Source: CAXYVC01 sp964292295 (lineage in GTDB: Bacteria; Acidobacteriota; Holophagae; Holophagales; Holophagaceae). From it: a stretch of DNA of 18,708 bases. Shown here one piece after another: positions 6,890-17,137 of this stretch. Below the pieces are notes generated by a model. The model was not told the origin of the DNA. It searched no databases and was given only the letters and a program-made list of their open reading frames with translations. Location of the stretch: positions 1-18,708 of the forward strand of contig CAXYVC010000045.1 of assembly GCA_964292295.1 (NCBI GenBank). The letters run 5' to 3'. A program made the translations under genes and the position numbers. Each line of letters opens with the position of its first letter. The first letter of the stretch is position 1.

Positions 6890-9013
6890 TCAGGGCGGCG
6901 GCATCTGGCAGGAGCTGGCGTCGGCGGCGGGCAGGTAGCAGTTCCTCACGTAGTCCATGACCATGCGGTCGGCGTTGAAGCGCCAGGCCAGGGTGCGGAT
7001 GCTGCGCTTCACCCGGGCCAGCCAGCGGCGGGGAACGCCCCGCGCGTCCCGGTCGAAGTAGAGGGGGATGATTTCCTCCTCGAGCAGGCGGAAGAGGGCC
7101 TCCGCGTCGCGCTTGTCCTGCACCTCGTCCGAGGCGTGGATCTCGCCGTTCCCGATGGCGAAGCCGTTCTCGCCGTCGAAGGCCTCGGCCCACCAGCCGT
7201 CCAGGATGGACACGTGGAGCCCGCCGTTCATGACGACCTTCATGCCGCTGGTGCCGCAGGCCTCCAGGGGGCGCCGCGGGTTGTTCAGCCAGGCGTCCAC
7301 GCCCTGGTAGAAGTTGCGCCCCAGGTGGATGTTGTAGTTCTCCACGAAGACGATCTTGCCCTGGAAGCGCGGGTCCTCCAGGAACTGGCCCACCTTCTGG
7401 ATGAGCCCCTTGCCCAGGTTGTCCGCCGGATGGGCGCGGCCCGCGAAGATGAGGTTCAGGGGGCGCTTCGGATCGTTCACGAGCCGCGCCAGGCGGTCCG
7501 GGTCCGAGAAGAGCAGGTCGGGGCGCTTGTAGGGCACGAAGCGCCGGGAGAAGCCGATGATGAGCGCGTCCGGGTCCAGGGGCAGCCTGTCCATGGGCGG
7601 CAGGCCCGCCCGGGCCCGCATGCGCGCCACCCGGTCCCGCACCAGGCGCACCATGCGCGCCTTGAGCACCTGGCGGATCTCCCAGATCTCGGCGGAATCG
7701 ATCTGCTCCACCTTCGTCCAGAGGTCGGGGCGGGCGATGCTCTCCATCCAGCCGGGGCCCAGGTGGATCTGGAAGAGCTGGTTCAGCTCGGTGCTGAGCC
7801 AGGTGTGCACGTGCACGCCGTTGGTGACGTGGCCGATGGGCACCTCGGGGGCCTTCCTGCCGGGCCATAGGCAGGTCCACATCTCCCGCGAGACCTTGCC
7901 GTGCAGGGCGGACACGCCGTTGGCCCGGCTGGAGAAGCGCAGGGCCAGCACCGTGGGGAGGAAGGGAGCGCCGCCGTCCTGGGGGTTCACGCGGCCGAAG
8001 CCGAGCACCTCGTGCAGGGGCAGGTGCAGCCCCTCCGCCAGCGAAGCCAGGTGCTCCGCGGCCAGATCCGCGGGGAAGCGGTCGTGGCCGGCCTCCACGG
8101 GAGTGTGCGTCGTGAATACGGTGCCAGCGGCGCTTTCGCGCAGAGCCTGGTGGGGCTCCAGCCCGTCGTGGGCGATGCGGTGGCGGGCGCGCTCGAGGAT
8201 GGCGAAGGCGCTGTGCCCCTCGTTGAGGTGGTACACGCTCGGCGTGATGCCCACGGCGCGCAGGGCGCGGCTGCCGCCCACGCCCAGGAGCAGCTCCTGC
8301 TGGATGCGCGTGCGCTGGTCGCCGCCGTAGAGGCGCGCGGCGAGGGGGCGGTCCTCCGGCGCGTTGGCCTCGTCCAGGGTGTCCAGCAAAAAGAGCCGCA
8401 CCCGACCCACCCGGGCTTCCCAGACCTTGGCCCACACCAGGCGGCCCGGCAGCTCCACGCTGATGCGCACGGGGTTCCCCGAGGCGTCCAGGCTCGGTTC
8501 CAAGGGCAGGTCGCCGATGTCGTAGGGCTCCTTCACGTCGTGCTGCCAGAAGCCGGCGTCCAGCTCCTGGGTGGTGTAGCCGTCCCGGTACAGCAGCCCC
8601 ACGCCCACCAGGGGCACGCCCAGGTTGGAGGCGCCCTTCAGGTGGTCCCCCGCCAGGATGCCCAGGCCGCCGGAATAGATGGGGATCGACTCGTGGATGC
8701 CGAACTCCGCGCAGAAGTAGGCCACGGGGCGGCTCTGGAGGGTTCCCGCATGCACGAGGCCCCAGGTGGTGACGGGGTTCAGATACTCCTGCAGCTGGCG
8801 GAGGGCGCGGTCCGTGCGGATGGTGATGTCCACCTCCGCCGCCCGGTATTCCAGGAAGACCGGGTCCACCTCCTTGAGCACCCGGATGGGGTTGCGGTGG
8901 GCCTTGTGGTACAGGTCCAGGTCGATGTCCCGGAAGATGGCGCGGACTTCCGGCCGCCACGTCCACCAGAGGTTCTGGGTCAGCTTCTGGAGCTTCTGCT
9001 GCAGGGTGTCCAT
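6890..9013 (-). CDS. glgP: Alpha-glucan (glycogen) phosphorylase, GT35
   Basis: PLP-dependent phosphorolysis of alpha-1,4-glucan ends to give glucose-1-phosphate. It has 707 residues, the shorter bacterial/archaeal alpha-glucan phosphorylase type rather than the roughly 800-residue E. coli GlgP/MalP type. Landmarks: an N-terminal segment of about 90 residues with LWWTWRPEV; YFCAEFGIHESIPIYSGGLG (99-118); HLNEGHSAF (262-270); THTPVEAGHDRFP (302-314); VTNGVHVHTW (396-405); the FSRRFVPYKRPDL phosphate-site block (488-500); and CGTSGMKVVMNGG (586-598), where K592 is the expected PLP-binding lysine. ATG 9013 is preceded by GGAGG (coding sense; plus-strand 9021-9025) 7 nt away. It is the last gene of the minus-strand operon, 53 bp after glgB. 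An open frame continuing upstream to 9985 is a shadow of glgB. Confidence 0.94.
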   Translation of the reverse strand: MDTLQQKLQKLTQNLWWTWRPEVRAIFRDIDLDLYHKAHRNPIRVLKEVDPVFLEYRAAEVDITIRTDRALRQLQEYLNPVTTWGLVHAGTLQSRPVAYFCAEFGIHESIPIYSGGLGILAGDHLKGASNLGVPLVGVGLLYRDGYTTQELDAGFWQHDVKEPYDIGDLPLEPSLDASGNPVRISVELPGRLVWAKVWEARVGRVRLFLLDTLDEANAPEDRPLAARLYGGDQRTRIQQELLLGVGGSRALRAVGITPSVYHLNEGHSAFAILERARHRIAHDGLEPHQALRESAAGTVFTTHTPVEAGHDRFPADLAAEHLASLAEGLHLPLHEVLGFGRVNPQDGGAPFLPTVLALRFSSRANGVSALHGKVSREMWTCLWPGRKAPEVPIGHVTNGVHVHTWLSTELNQLFQIHLGPGWMESIARPDLWTKVEQIDSAEIWEIRQVLKARMVRLVRDRVARMRARAGLPPMDRLPLDPDALIIGFSRRFVPYKRPDLLFSDPDRLARLVNDPKRPLNLIFAGRAHPADNLGKGLIQKVGQFLEDPRFQGKIVFVENYNIHLGRNFYQGVDAWLNNPRRPLEACGTSGMKVVMNGGLHVSILDGWWAEAFDGENGFAIGNGEIHASDEVQDKRDAEALFRLLEEEIIPLYFDRDARGVPRRWLARVKRSIRTLAWRFNADRMVMDYVRNCYLPAADASSCQMPPP

Positions 9014-9066
9014 GCGCGATCCTCCGGCGGGTGGGTGCCTTCTTATCGCCACGGGGGCGGGGGACA

Positions 9067-11256
<2,190 letters not shown>

Positions 11257-11261
11257 GGGCC

Positions 11262-14200
11262 TCAACGGTAGCAGGCCCCGGAGGGGCTGCACGACCGAAG
11301 GCGGAGCCAGACGCGCAGCAGCTCCGTGGCGCTCCAGGCCTGGGCGTCGCAGCCCCGCTGGGTGTGGGGGGCATCCCCGTCCAGGATTTCCGGCAGGTGA
11401 CCCCGGCAGCCCTCCTCCAGCAGGCGGTCGGCGCTGCCCAGCAGGGCCCGCGCCGCGGCCACCGCGGCGGGCTCGAAGTTCCAGGCCGCGGCCAGGGCCT
11501 CGGCATAGACGCCGAGCGGCCACACCCAGGCGGTGCCGTTGTGGTAGGCGGGCTTGCGGCGCGTGTCCTCGTCGCCTTCGTAGCGGCCCCAGTAGGGGTG
11601 CAGCGGGTCGTTCAGGGGGCGCCCGTCCGCGGCGCGGATGGGCAGGGGCAGCGCCACGGGCAGGGGAGCCAGGCTGCGCAGGGCGCCAGGGACCAGCAGG
11701 TGGGTGGTGGCCGCTGCCACCATGCGCCGGGCCCTCGCGTCTCCCACCAGGCCGAGGCTGGCCAGCAGGAGCTGGTTCGGCCGCAGGGCCCCGTCCGCCT
11801 GGGCCTGGGCCGCACTCTGCCCCGGGCCCGCCGCAAGGTGGTCGTGGAAGAAACCGCCCGCTTCGTTCCAGAAGCGGTCCAGGGAGGCCTCCGCGCGGGC
11901 GGCCCAGGCGGCCCAGCCCTCCCGAGGGCAGGCCTCGCCCAGGGCCTCGACCTGGCGCAGCAGGCGGATCCACAGCGCCTGCAGTTCCACCGGGTAGCCC
12001 TCCCGGGGGCTTCCCGCGGGATGGTTGGTGTCCATCCAGGTGAAGTGGGCGGGGCTCCACACCAGGCCGCTTGCGGGGTCGACCCGCACGCCGCTGCCCG
12101 TACCGCGCAGGTGGTGCCGGGCGATGGAGGCGAGCACCTCCCGCAGGGGGCGTCCGCCCGCGTCGGCTTCGTACAGCTCCGGACCGAGGGCTGCGGAAGC
12201 CTCCTCGCAGGCGAGGCCGAACCACAGGGGCGCGTCGGAACTCTCGCGGTTGGCGGTGTCTTCCGGCCCCAGCATGTTGGGCAGGGTGCCGTCCCGCTCG
12301 AAGCGGGCGAAGGTGAGCAGGATGCGCCGCACCTCCGCGTGCCAGCCCCCCGCCAGCAGGCCGCGGCAGGCGATGAGGGTGTCCCGCCCCCAGTCCAGGA
12401 ACCAGGGATAGCCCGCGATGACCGTGAGGCCCTCCCCGCGCCGGGCCAGGAAATCCCGCGTGGCGGCCTGGAGGCGGCTTCCGAAGCGGTCCTCCGCGTC
12501 CAGGCCGCCGTTGGGCAGGGGCGGGGCTTCGAAGGGGGCCGCGCCCGCGGGCTCGGCTTCCAGGAGCAGTTCCACACAGCCCCCCTCGGGCAGGGGCAGC
12601 TCGAACCATCCGGGGCTCCAGGCGTCCCCGCGGTCGGCTTGGCCGCGGCTGGCCTCCACGGGATGCGGGACGCCGAGGCTCCACTCGGGTTCCGGATGGA
12701 AGCGGCCGGAGGAGGCCCGAGCCTCCAGGGCGCGGTCCGGGGCCGCCCGGAAGCGGAAGCCTGGGGCGTCATCCAGCGCGACCGTCGCCTGCCGGAAGAA
12801 GGCGTCCGCCTCCGGGCAGGCCCGGGTCTCCCCGTGGAAGGAGCGGTCTTCCAGGTCCAGCCGGAGGGTGATCCCCACGGCCCGGTCCGGGGGCAGGGCC
12901 GCGCCCTTGGGGGGCGGGCCTCCGGGGCGGGAGAGGCGCAGGCGCAGGGCGTTCCGTCCTTCCGCGAAGGCCGCCTCAAGCCTGAGCTCCACGGTGCGGC
13001 CGTCCCCCGCGTGGGCCAGGAAGCGCCAGCGCGCCGGAGGGCCGGGTTCCGCATCCAGGAGCGACTCCCCGTCCAGGGCGGTGAGGAAGCCGTCCGCGTT
13101 CACCCAGGCCCGCAGGCGCTTGGCCAGCACGTGGCGGTCGGAAGGGCAGTCCGGGTGCAGGTTGGCGGCCAGGAGGCAGTCGTATTTCGAGGCGATGGCG
13201 CCCAGGTCGGCCTGGAGGCGGGCCATGGCGCCCCGGCCGTTGGTGAGGAGGAGCAGGCCTTCGCGTCCCTTGGCCTCGAAGGAGGGCGCCGCGCTCAGCA
13301 GGCGCAGGGCCCCGCGTGCCTGCACGCCGGCGCCCTGGAAGCGGTCCAGCACCAGTTCCGCGTCCTCGGAGCGCCTTCCCGCGGCGGCCAGGTGGCCCGG
13401 GAAGACGGCGGCGATGTGGCCGCGTCCCCCCGGGATGGCGCGCAGGTGCAGGTCCAGCCGCCCTTCCCGGCGCAGGGTGAGGTCGAAGGGCGCCTCGTCT
13501 TCCACCAGCAGCCAGTGGTCGGGGGGCACGGGCACCACCCGGCCCAGGTCGGCGGGCGTCCAGCGCAGCACCGCGGGGTAGCCGTCCCGGGCGAGAACCT
13601 CCGAGAGGGCCGCGAGCAGATCCGTCTTGGCGCGGGCGGGGTCCAGGCGGCGTAGGGCGGCCAGGAAGGCCGCGGGATCCCTGCCCGCCAGGGCGCCGAG
13701 CTCCGGCCAGGGCGCGGGGCCCAGGGCTTCGGCGGGGAGCGCCTGGGTGAGGTGCCGGTAGGCCCACGCCGCCTGCGCCCGGCGCGCGCGGTAGGCCTTT
13801 CCCGCCAGGCCCACGGGCTGCGGGGCGGCAGCCAGGCAATGGGCGGCCCCGGGCTCCAGGACCAGGATGTGCTGGGTGTCGGCCGCGCGGCCCTGGGGCG
13901 GGCTTCCCCCGAGCAGGTCGTAGGCGGGCTTCCCGAGGGAGGCCCACAGCGCCGCGGGAAGCGCGACCTCCCGGAAGCGCTCCAGGTCGAGGTTGACCAG
14001 CACCAGGCAGGCGTCGCGGCCCTCCGCGCTGCGGCGCACCAGGGCCAGGGCGGGGGCCTCGTCCGGGCTCACCCGCAGGACGGAGGCGCCGTCGAAGAAG
14101 CAGGGGTGCTCCGCCAGCAGGCGGTTGAGGGCCGACAGCTCCGCCACGAGGTTGGGCTCCGCGCCCCAGGCGAGGCCCCGGGCCTCGTGCACGTCGATCT

Positions 14201-15581
14201 TTTCCTCCGCCAGCCACTCCGCGCCGCAGGTGAAGCCGAAGGCGCCGCTGGTGCTGGCCAGGGCGCAGAGGCGGCTGCGGAGCAGGGACCAGGCCCGGCC
14301 GCGCTTCGCCAGGCGGTCGTTGTCGTGGGTCTCGCTGTAGTGGACCAGGGGGCCCAGGCGCGTGCCCTGGCGCAGGGCATGGTCGAGGTAGCCCGACACC
14401 TGGCGGGGATCGTGGTTCTGGAAGAGTTCCGAGTAGGCCCACTGCATGCCGCCCTCGGTGAGCAGGGCCTCCGTGGCCTCCCAGGGACCGCCCAGGCCTT
14501 CCAGGAGGAAGGTCGTGTCCGGGAACTCCTGTCGCACCCGGGCCACCAGGTACTGCCAGGCGGGCAGGGGCACCATGTAGCCCGCGTCGCAGCGGAAGCC
14601 GTCCACGCCGCGGCGGCACCAGGCGAGCAGGGCCTCGGCCGTGGCCTCCCAGAGCGCGGGGAAGCGGTTGTCCAGCTCCACCAGGTCGCCCCAGGTGATG
14701 CCCCAGGCGCCGGGGCTGTGGAAGGCGCCATCCGGGTCCCGCTTGAACCACTCGGAGTGCTCCTCCTGGAGGCGGCTGCACCAGCCCGTGTGGTTCACCA
14801 CGATGTCGAGGAGCAGGAGGCCGTCCCGCAGGTGCACGGCGTAGGCCAGCTCCCGGAACTGGTCCGCGCCGGTGCTGCGCCGGTCGAAATCCACCAGGGC
14901 GGGGTCCACCAGGGCCAGGTCCTGGCCTGCGTAGGGGCTTCCGAAGCGTCCCATCTTGGCGCAGACGGTGGGCGTCGGCGTGACGGGCAGCAGATGCAGG
15001 ATCCGGCAGCCCAGGCGCTCCATGATGTGCGGCACGCAGGCCGTGAGGTCCCGCAGGGTGCCGCTGGGGGGGATGACGGTGTAGCCCCGGGCATCCAGCG
15101 CGCGGAGGCGTTCCTCGACGGCGGGGGCGAGGGTCTGGCGCAGGCTCCTGGTCGGGCCGAAGAGGCGGGGAAAGGCGCAGTAGATCGTGTTGCCGCTGCG
15201 CAGGTGGTCCGGGTGCACGGAGATGCCCACGTCCTCCCCATCCGGCCAGTGCTGGCGGCCTTCCGGATCCAGCGCGTAGGCCTTGGCCCGGAAGTAGCCG
15301 ACCTCCGTCAGGGGCAGGTCCAGGTTCCAGGCGCCGGGCTCGGGGTCGAGGGGGATGTCCCGCCAGCTGGCGCCGGCGAAGGTGGAGGCCCCGCCGGGGC
15401 GGGTGCCCGCCAGCTCCACCACCTCTCCCCGCGCCCGGGCGGCCCGGGTGAGGTTCGTGCGCAGGAAGGCCCGCCATCCTGGCGTTCCCGCGCGGGGGTG
15501 CGCGAGGCGGAAGACCAGGCGGTCGCCGACGTAGCGCGCCAGGCGCGCGCCGGCAGGGGGCTGGAAGGCGGGGCGTTCCAT
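11262..15581 (-). CDS. Two-domain glycogen debranching enzyme (GH13 glucanotransferase + GH133 amylo-1,6-glucosidase)
   Basis: A 1439-residue fusion resembling eukaryotic AGL. The N-terminal half is a GH13 barrel, predicted to move short maltosyl chains (4-alpha-glucanotransferase). Region I is DIVVNHTGW (259-267), the nucleophile is D332 in GFRCDAGY, the acid/base is E361 in FLLEGLGGP, and the third acid is D420 in SETHDNDR. The middle (about 690-1010) is all-beta. Its second part contains LLTNGRGAMARL, SKYDCLLAANLHP and RAWVNADGF, the usual N-terminal domain of amylo-1,6-glucosidases. The C-terminal part (about 1025-1430) is an (alpha/alpha)6 domain: AGYPWFLDWGRDTLIA (1056-1071), DTNHPAGS, LRPNQLLLA and YHNGTAWVWPLG. 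This domain should remove the remaining alpha-1,6 glucose as free glucose. No signal peptide is seen. It starts 13 bp after the kinase stop and is followed at 5 nt by glgB. The domain assignment is firm; the division of activities is inferred from the eukaryotic family. Confidence 0.9.
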   Translation of the reverse strand: MERPAFQPPAGARLARYVGDRLVFRLAHPRAGTPGWRAFLRTNLTRAARARGEVVELAGTRPGGASTFAGASWRDIPLDPEPGAWNLDLPLTEVGYFRAKAYALDPEGRQHWPDGEDVGISVHPDHLRSGNTIYCAFPRLFGPTRSLRQTLAPAVEERLRALDARGYTVIPPSGTLRDLTACVPHIMERLGCRILHLLPVTPTPTVCAKMGRFGSPYAGQDLALVDPALVDFDRRSTGADQFRELAYAVHLRDGLLLLDIVVNHTGWCSRLQEEHSEWFKRDPDGAFHSPGAWGITWGDLVELDNRFPALWEATAEALLAWCRRGVDGFRCDAGYMVPLPAWQYLVARVRQEFPDTTFLLEGLGGPWEATEALLTEGGMQWAYSELFQNHDPRQVSGYLDHALRQGTRLGPLVHYSETHDNDRLAKRGRAWSLLRSRLCALASTSGAFGFTCGAEWLAEEKIDVHEARGLAWGAEPNLVAELSALNRLLAEHPCFFDGASVLRVSPDEAPALALVRRSAEGRDACLVLVNLDLERFREVALPAALWASLGKPAYDLLGGSPPQGRAADTQHILVLEPGAAHCLAAAPQPVGLAGKAYRARRAQAAWAYRHLTQALPAEALGPAPWPELGALAGRDPAAFLAALRRLDPARAKTDLLAALSEVLARDGYPAVLRWTPADLGRVVPVPPDHWLLVEDEAPFDLTLRREGRLDLHLRAIPGGRGHIAAVFPGHLAAAGRRSEDAELVLDRFQGAGVQARGALRLLSAAPSFEAKGREGLLLLTNGRGAMARLQADLGAIASKYDCLLAANLHPDCPSDRHVLAKRLRAWVNADGFLTALDGESLLDAEPGPPARWRFLAHAGDGRTVELRLEAAFAEGRNALRLRLSRPGGPPPKGAALPPDRAVGITLRLDLEDRSFHGETRACPEADAFFRQATVALDDAPGFRFRAAPDRALEARASSGRFHPEPEWSLGVPHPVEASRGQADRGDAWSPGWFELPLPEGGCVELLLEAEPAGAAPFEAPPLPNGGLDAEDRFGSRLQAATRDFLARRGEGLTVIAGYPWFLDWGRDTLIACRGLLAGGWHAEVRRILLTFARFERDGTLPNMLGPEDTANRESSDAPLWFGLACEEASAALGPELYEADAGGRPLREVLASIARHHLRGTGSGVRVDPASGLVWSPAHFTWMDTNHPAGSPREGYPVELQALWIRLLRQVEALGEACPREGWAAWAARAEASLDRFWNEAGGFFHDHLAAGPGQSAAQAQADGALRPNQLLLASLGLVGDARARRMVAAATTHLLVPGALRSLAPLPVALPLPIRAADGRPLNDPLHPYWGRYEGDEDTRRKPAYHNGTAWVWPLGVYAEALAAAWNFEPAAVAAARALLGSADRLLEEGCRGHLPEILDGDAPHTQRGCDAQAWSATELLRVWLRLRSCSPSGACYR

Positions 15582-15594
15582 GGGAGGTCCCCGT

Positions 15595-16338
15595 CTATTC
15601 GGCCAGGGGCAGCCTCAGGGTGAATGTGGCGCCGGGGCCTTCCTCCTCCAGGGTGACCTCGCCGTCCATGAGCAGGGCCAGGTGCTTGGTGATGGCCAGG
15701 CCCAGACCGGTGCCCGGCACGCTGCGGGCGGCGGGAGCGCGGTAGAAGCGCTCGAAGATGCGGGGGCGGTCGGCGGGGGCGATACCCGGTCCCTCGTCGT
15801 GCACGGACCAGGCCATCCAGGGGGCGTCCCGGCGCACCCGGAGCCGCACCGTGGAGCCCTCAGGCCCGAACTTGAGGGCGTTGGAGAGGAGGTTGTCCAG
15901 CATCTGGTGCAGGCGGTGGGGATCCGCCTGGAAGGTGTGAACCTCGAAGCCGGGCTCCACCTCCGCGTGGAGGGCGATGCGGCGGGCCGAGGCCTGGGGG
16001 CGGAGGTCCTCCAGCAGCGCCTGGACGAAGGGGCCGACCTGGACGGGCTCCGGGGCGAGGCGCAGGGCGCCCGTCTCGATGCGGCTCAGTTCCGAGACGT
16101 CCTCCAGGAGCAGGGTCATGCGCTCCACCGCCCGGAAGATGGCGCGCAGGGTCCCTTCGCCCTCCGGGAGGACCAGGCCGCCGTCCTGGAGGTTCTCCGC
16201 GGCGATGCGCAGGGAGGCCACGGGGGTCTTCAGCTCGTGGCTGGCGTTGGAGATGAACTTCTGGCGCGTGGTCTCCAGCGCCTCCTGGCGGGTGACGTCG
16301 TCCAGGGTGATGAGCACGCTCCCCCCGTCATCCCCCAC
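15595..16338 (-). CDS. PhoR-like sensor histidine kinase, catalytic (C-terminal) part of an interrupted gene
   Basis: Carries a complete kinase core. The H-box is FISNASHELKTP with H34 as phospho-acceptor, the N-box DNLLSNALKFG (148-158) has N149/N153, G1 is DEGPGIA (181-187), the F-box is IFERFYRA (194-201), and G2 is GTGLGLAI (209-216). The boundary given is the first start-type codon (GTG 16338). The same frame is open and meaningful upstream to 16539, where it encodes the rest of a PAS-like domain (for example NPPGVALLG). It then meets a TAG at 16542-16540. The membrane part of the same protein lies directly upstream in the same frame. No Shine-Dalgarno precedes GTG 16338, so independent translation is doubtful. 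No response regulator is in the window. It is directly upstream of the debranching gene, so it probably shares its transcript. Confidence 0.8.
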   Translation of the reverse strand: MGDDGGSVLITLDDVTRQEALETTRQKFISNASHELKTPVASLRIAAENLQDGGLVLPEGEGTLRAIFRAVERMTLLLEDVSELSRIETGALRLAPEPVQVGPFVQALLEDLRPQASARRIALHAEVEPGFEVHTFQADPHRLHQMLDNLLSNALKFGPEGSTVRLRVRRDAPWMAWSVHDEGPGIAPADRPRIFERFYRAPAARSVPGTGLGLAITKHLALLMDGEVTLEEEGPGATFTLRLPLAE

Positions 16339-16539
16339 CTCGGCGGGGAAGGGCCTGGCCCGGGCCAGGATGCGGCGGGCGCCGCGGGCCAGGTGCCACT
16401 CCGCGGTCTCCCCCGCGAAGGCTCGGGTGATGCAGCGCAGGCTCTCGGGCTCCCGGAAGGCCTCCGCCAGGCTCGCCCCCTCGGGGAGGCGGCTGCGGGA
16501 CCCCAGGAGCGCGACCCCCGGCGGGTTGGGGCTCCGGGC

Positions 16540-16542
16540 CTA
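16540..16542 (-). other. In-frame amber codon splitting the histidine kinase gene
   Basis: On the coding strand the order is GGG CCC GTG CAC TAG GCC CGG AGC CCC AAC. Reading frame, residue pattern and codon use continue unchanged on both sides. The stop sits at the turn between the first PAS strand (GVVLLG) and the NPPGVALLG helix, where family members usually have a sense codon. It is therefore a single-base nonsense change, not a frameshift. Confidence 0.8.
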
Positions 16543-16917
16543 GTGCACGGGCCCCAGCAGCACCACGCCCACCCGCAGGTGGGCCAGGATGGCCTGGCGC
16601 AGGCGGTCGCCCCGCTCGGAGCGGGCGCGCAGTTCCGCCACCTCCTGCTCCAGCGCCGACCAGGCCCGGGGCAGCTCCCGCAGGGGATCCCGTCCCGCCT
16701 CGCCGTAGGGCAGGGCCTCCAGCAGGCGTTCCACGAAGTCCAGGGCCCGGCGCGCCTGGAGGAAGAGCAGCACGGCGCCCGCGATGACGAGGGCCACGCC
16801 CGCCACCTGGAGGGAAGGGGCGTCGGGGCAGGCCAGGGCCAGGCCGCCGCCCACGCCCAGGGCGTAGGGCAGCCAGGGGGCCAGGCTTCTCAGGGCGTCT
16901 CGGGAGCGGCGGCGCAT
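16540..16917 (-). CDS. N-terminal membrane part of the interrupted sensor kinase
   Basis: 125 residues with two membrane segments: about 12-30 (APWLPYALGVGGGLALAC) and 36-53 (LQVAGVALVIAGAVLLFL). An amphipathic Glu/Arg-rich helix follows (about 80-108), then the first strand of a PAS domain (AILAHLRVGVVLLG, 109-122), where it stops at TAG. This is the usual PhoR layout: two TM helices with a very short external loop, a linker, PAS, then HisKA. The fragment stops in the middle of PAS and resumes in the same frame after the TAG, so it reads as the 5' part of one 441-codon gene rather than a separate protein. ATG 16917 has no clear Shine-Dalgarno. The nonsense codon could be a real inactivating mutation, a readthrough site or a sequencing error. 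Confidence 0.7.
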   Translation of the reverse strand: MRRRSRDALRSLAPWLPYALGVGGGLALACPDAPSLQVAGVALVIAGAVLLFLQARRALDFVERLLEALPYGEAGRDPLRELPRAWSALEQEVAELRARSERGDRLRQAILAHLRVGVVLLGPVH

Positions 16918-17004
16918 GGTGAGCCCATTGTGCCCGTGCCCCCGTGGCCTCCCTGGAACCTTTTCGCGACGGCGCCGTGCCGCGGCTTTCGCTTTTCTTT
17001 TGGC

Positions 17005-17032
17005 TTGTTGGCCTCGGGAGGCCCTCTAGACT
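17005..17032 (+). promoter_or_regulatory. Candidate mraZ promoter (weak)
   Basis: TTGTTG (17005-17010), a 16-bp spacer, then TAGACT (17027-17032, four of six matches to TATAAT). Transcription would start at about 17039, on the first operator box, as expected for a self-repressed mraZ promoter. The -35 match is poor, so this is tentative. Confidence 0.35.
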
Positions 17033-17037
17033 TGCAG

Positions 17038-17081
17038 GTGGACTTCAGTGGCCAAAAATGGAATGAAGTGGATCATGGTGG
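17038..17081 (+). promoter_or_regulatory. Five-box MraZ-type operator
   Basis: (G/A)TGG occurs at 17038, 17048, 17058, 17068 and 17078, an exact 10-bp period (GTGG, GTGG, ATGG, GTGG, GTGG). The spacer sequences differ, so this is not a simple tandem duplication. MraZ is known to bind direct repeats of a short TGG(G)-type box spaced about one helical turn apart upstream of its own gene. These boxes lie 57-100 bp upstream of the mraZ start. The periodicity is seen directly; binding is inferred. Confidence 0.75.
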
Positions 17082-17137
17082 TCGACGGCGTTCCTGCCCT
17101 TGTTCCTGAAGCCCGGTGTTGTTGAAAGGCGCTTCCG

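Larger units (their letters stand above)
16918..17137. other. Divergent intergenic region kinase / mraZ
   Basis: 220 bp between divergent genes, noticeably more AT-rich from about 16960 to 17130 than the coding DNA. It holds the MraZ-type operator boxes (17038-17081), a weak candidate promoter (17005-17032) and a perfect palindrome GGCCTC-GG-GAGGCC (17010-17023) inside that promoter's spacer. Minus-strand promoter elements for the kinase-debranching-glgB-glgP operon should also lie here, but I saw no clear pair. Confidence 0.5.

Noticed and set aside
11257..12684. N-terminal extension of glgB giving a 1205-residue protein
   Set aside because: The extension is Arg/Gly/Pro-rich shadow of the GH133 domain. 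GlgB starting at 11256 has the exact family length.
12976..15477. 833-residue minus-strand frame overlapping the debranching gene
   Set aside because: It overlaps the GH13 coding frame and reads as Pro/Gly/Arg-rich nonsense.
16500..16560. Frameshift as the cause of the kinase split
   Set aside because: Both fragments are in the same reading frame and the residue pattern continues through the stop, so a point nonsense change fits and an indel does not.
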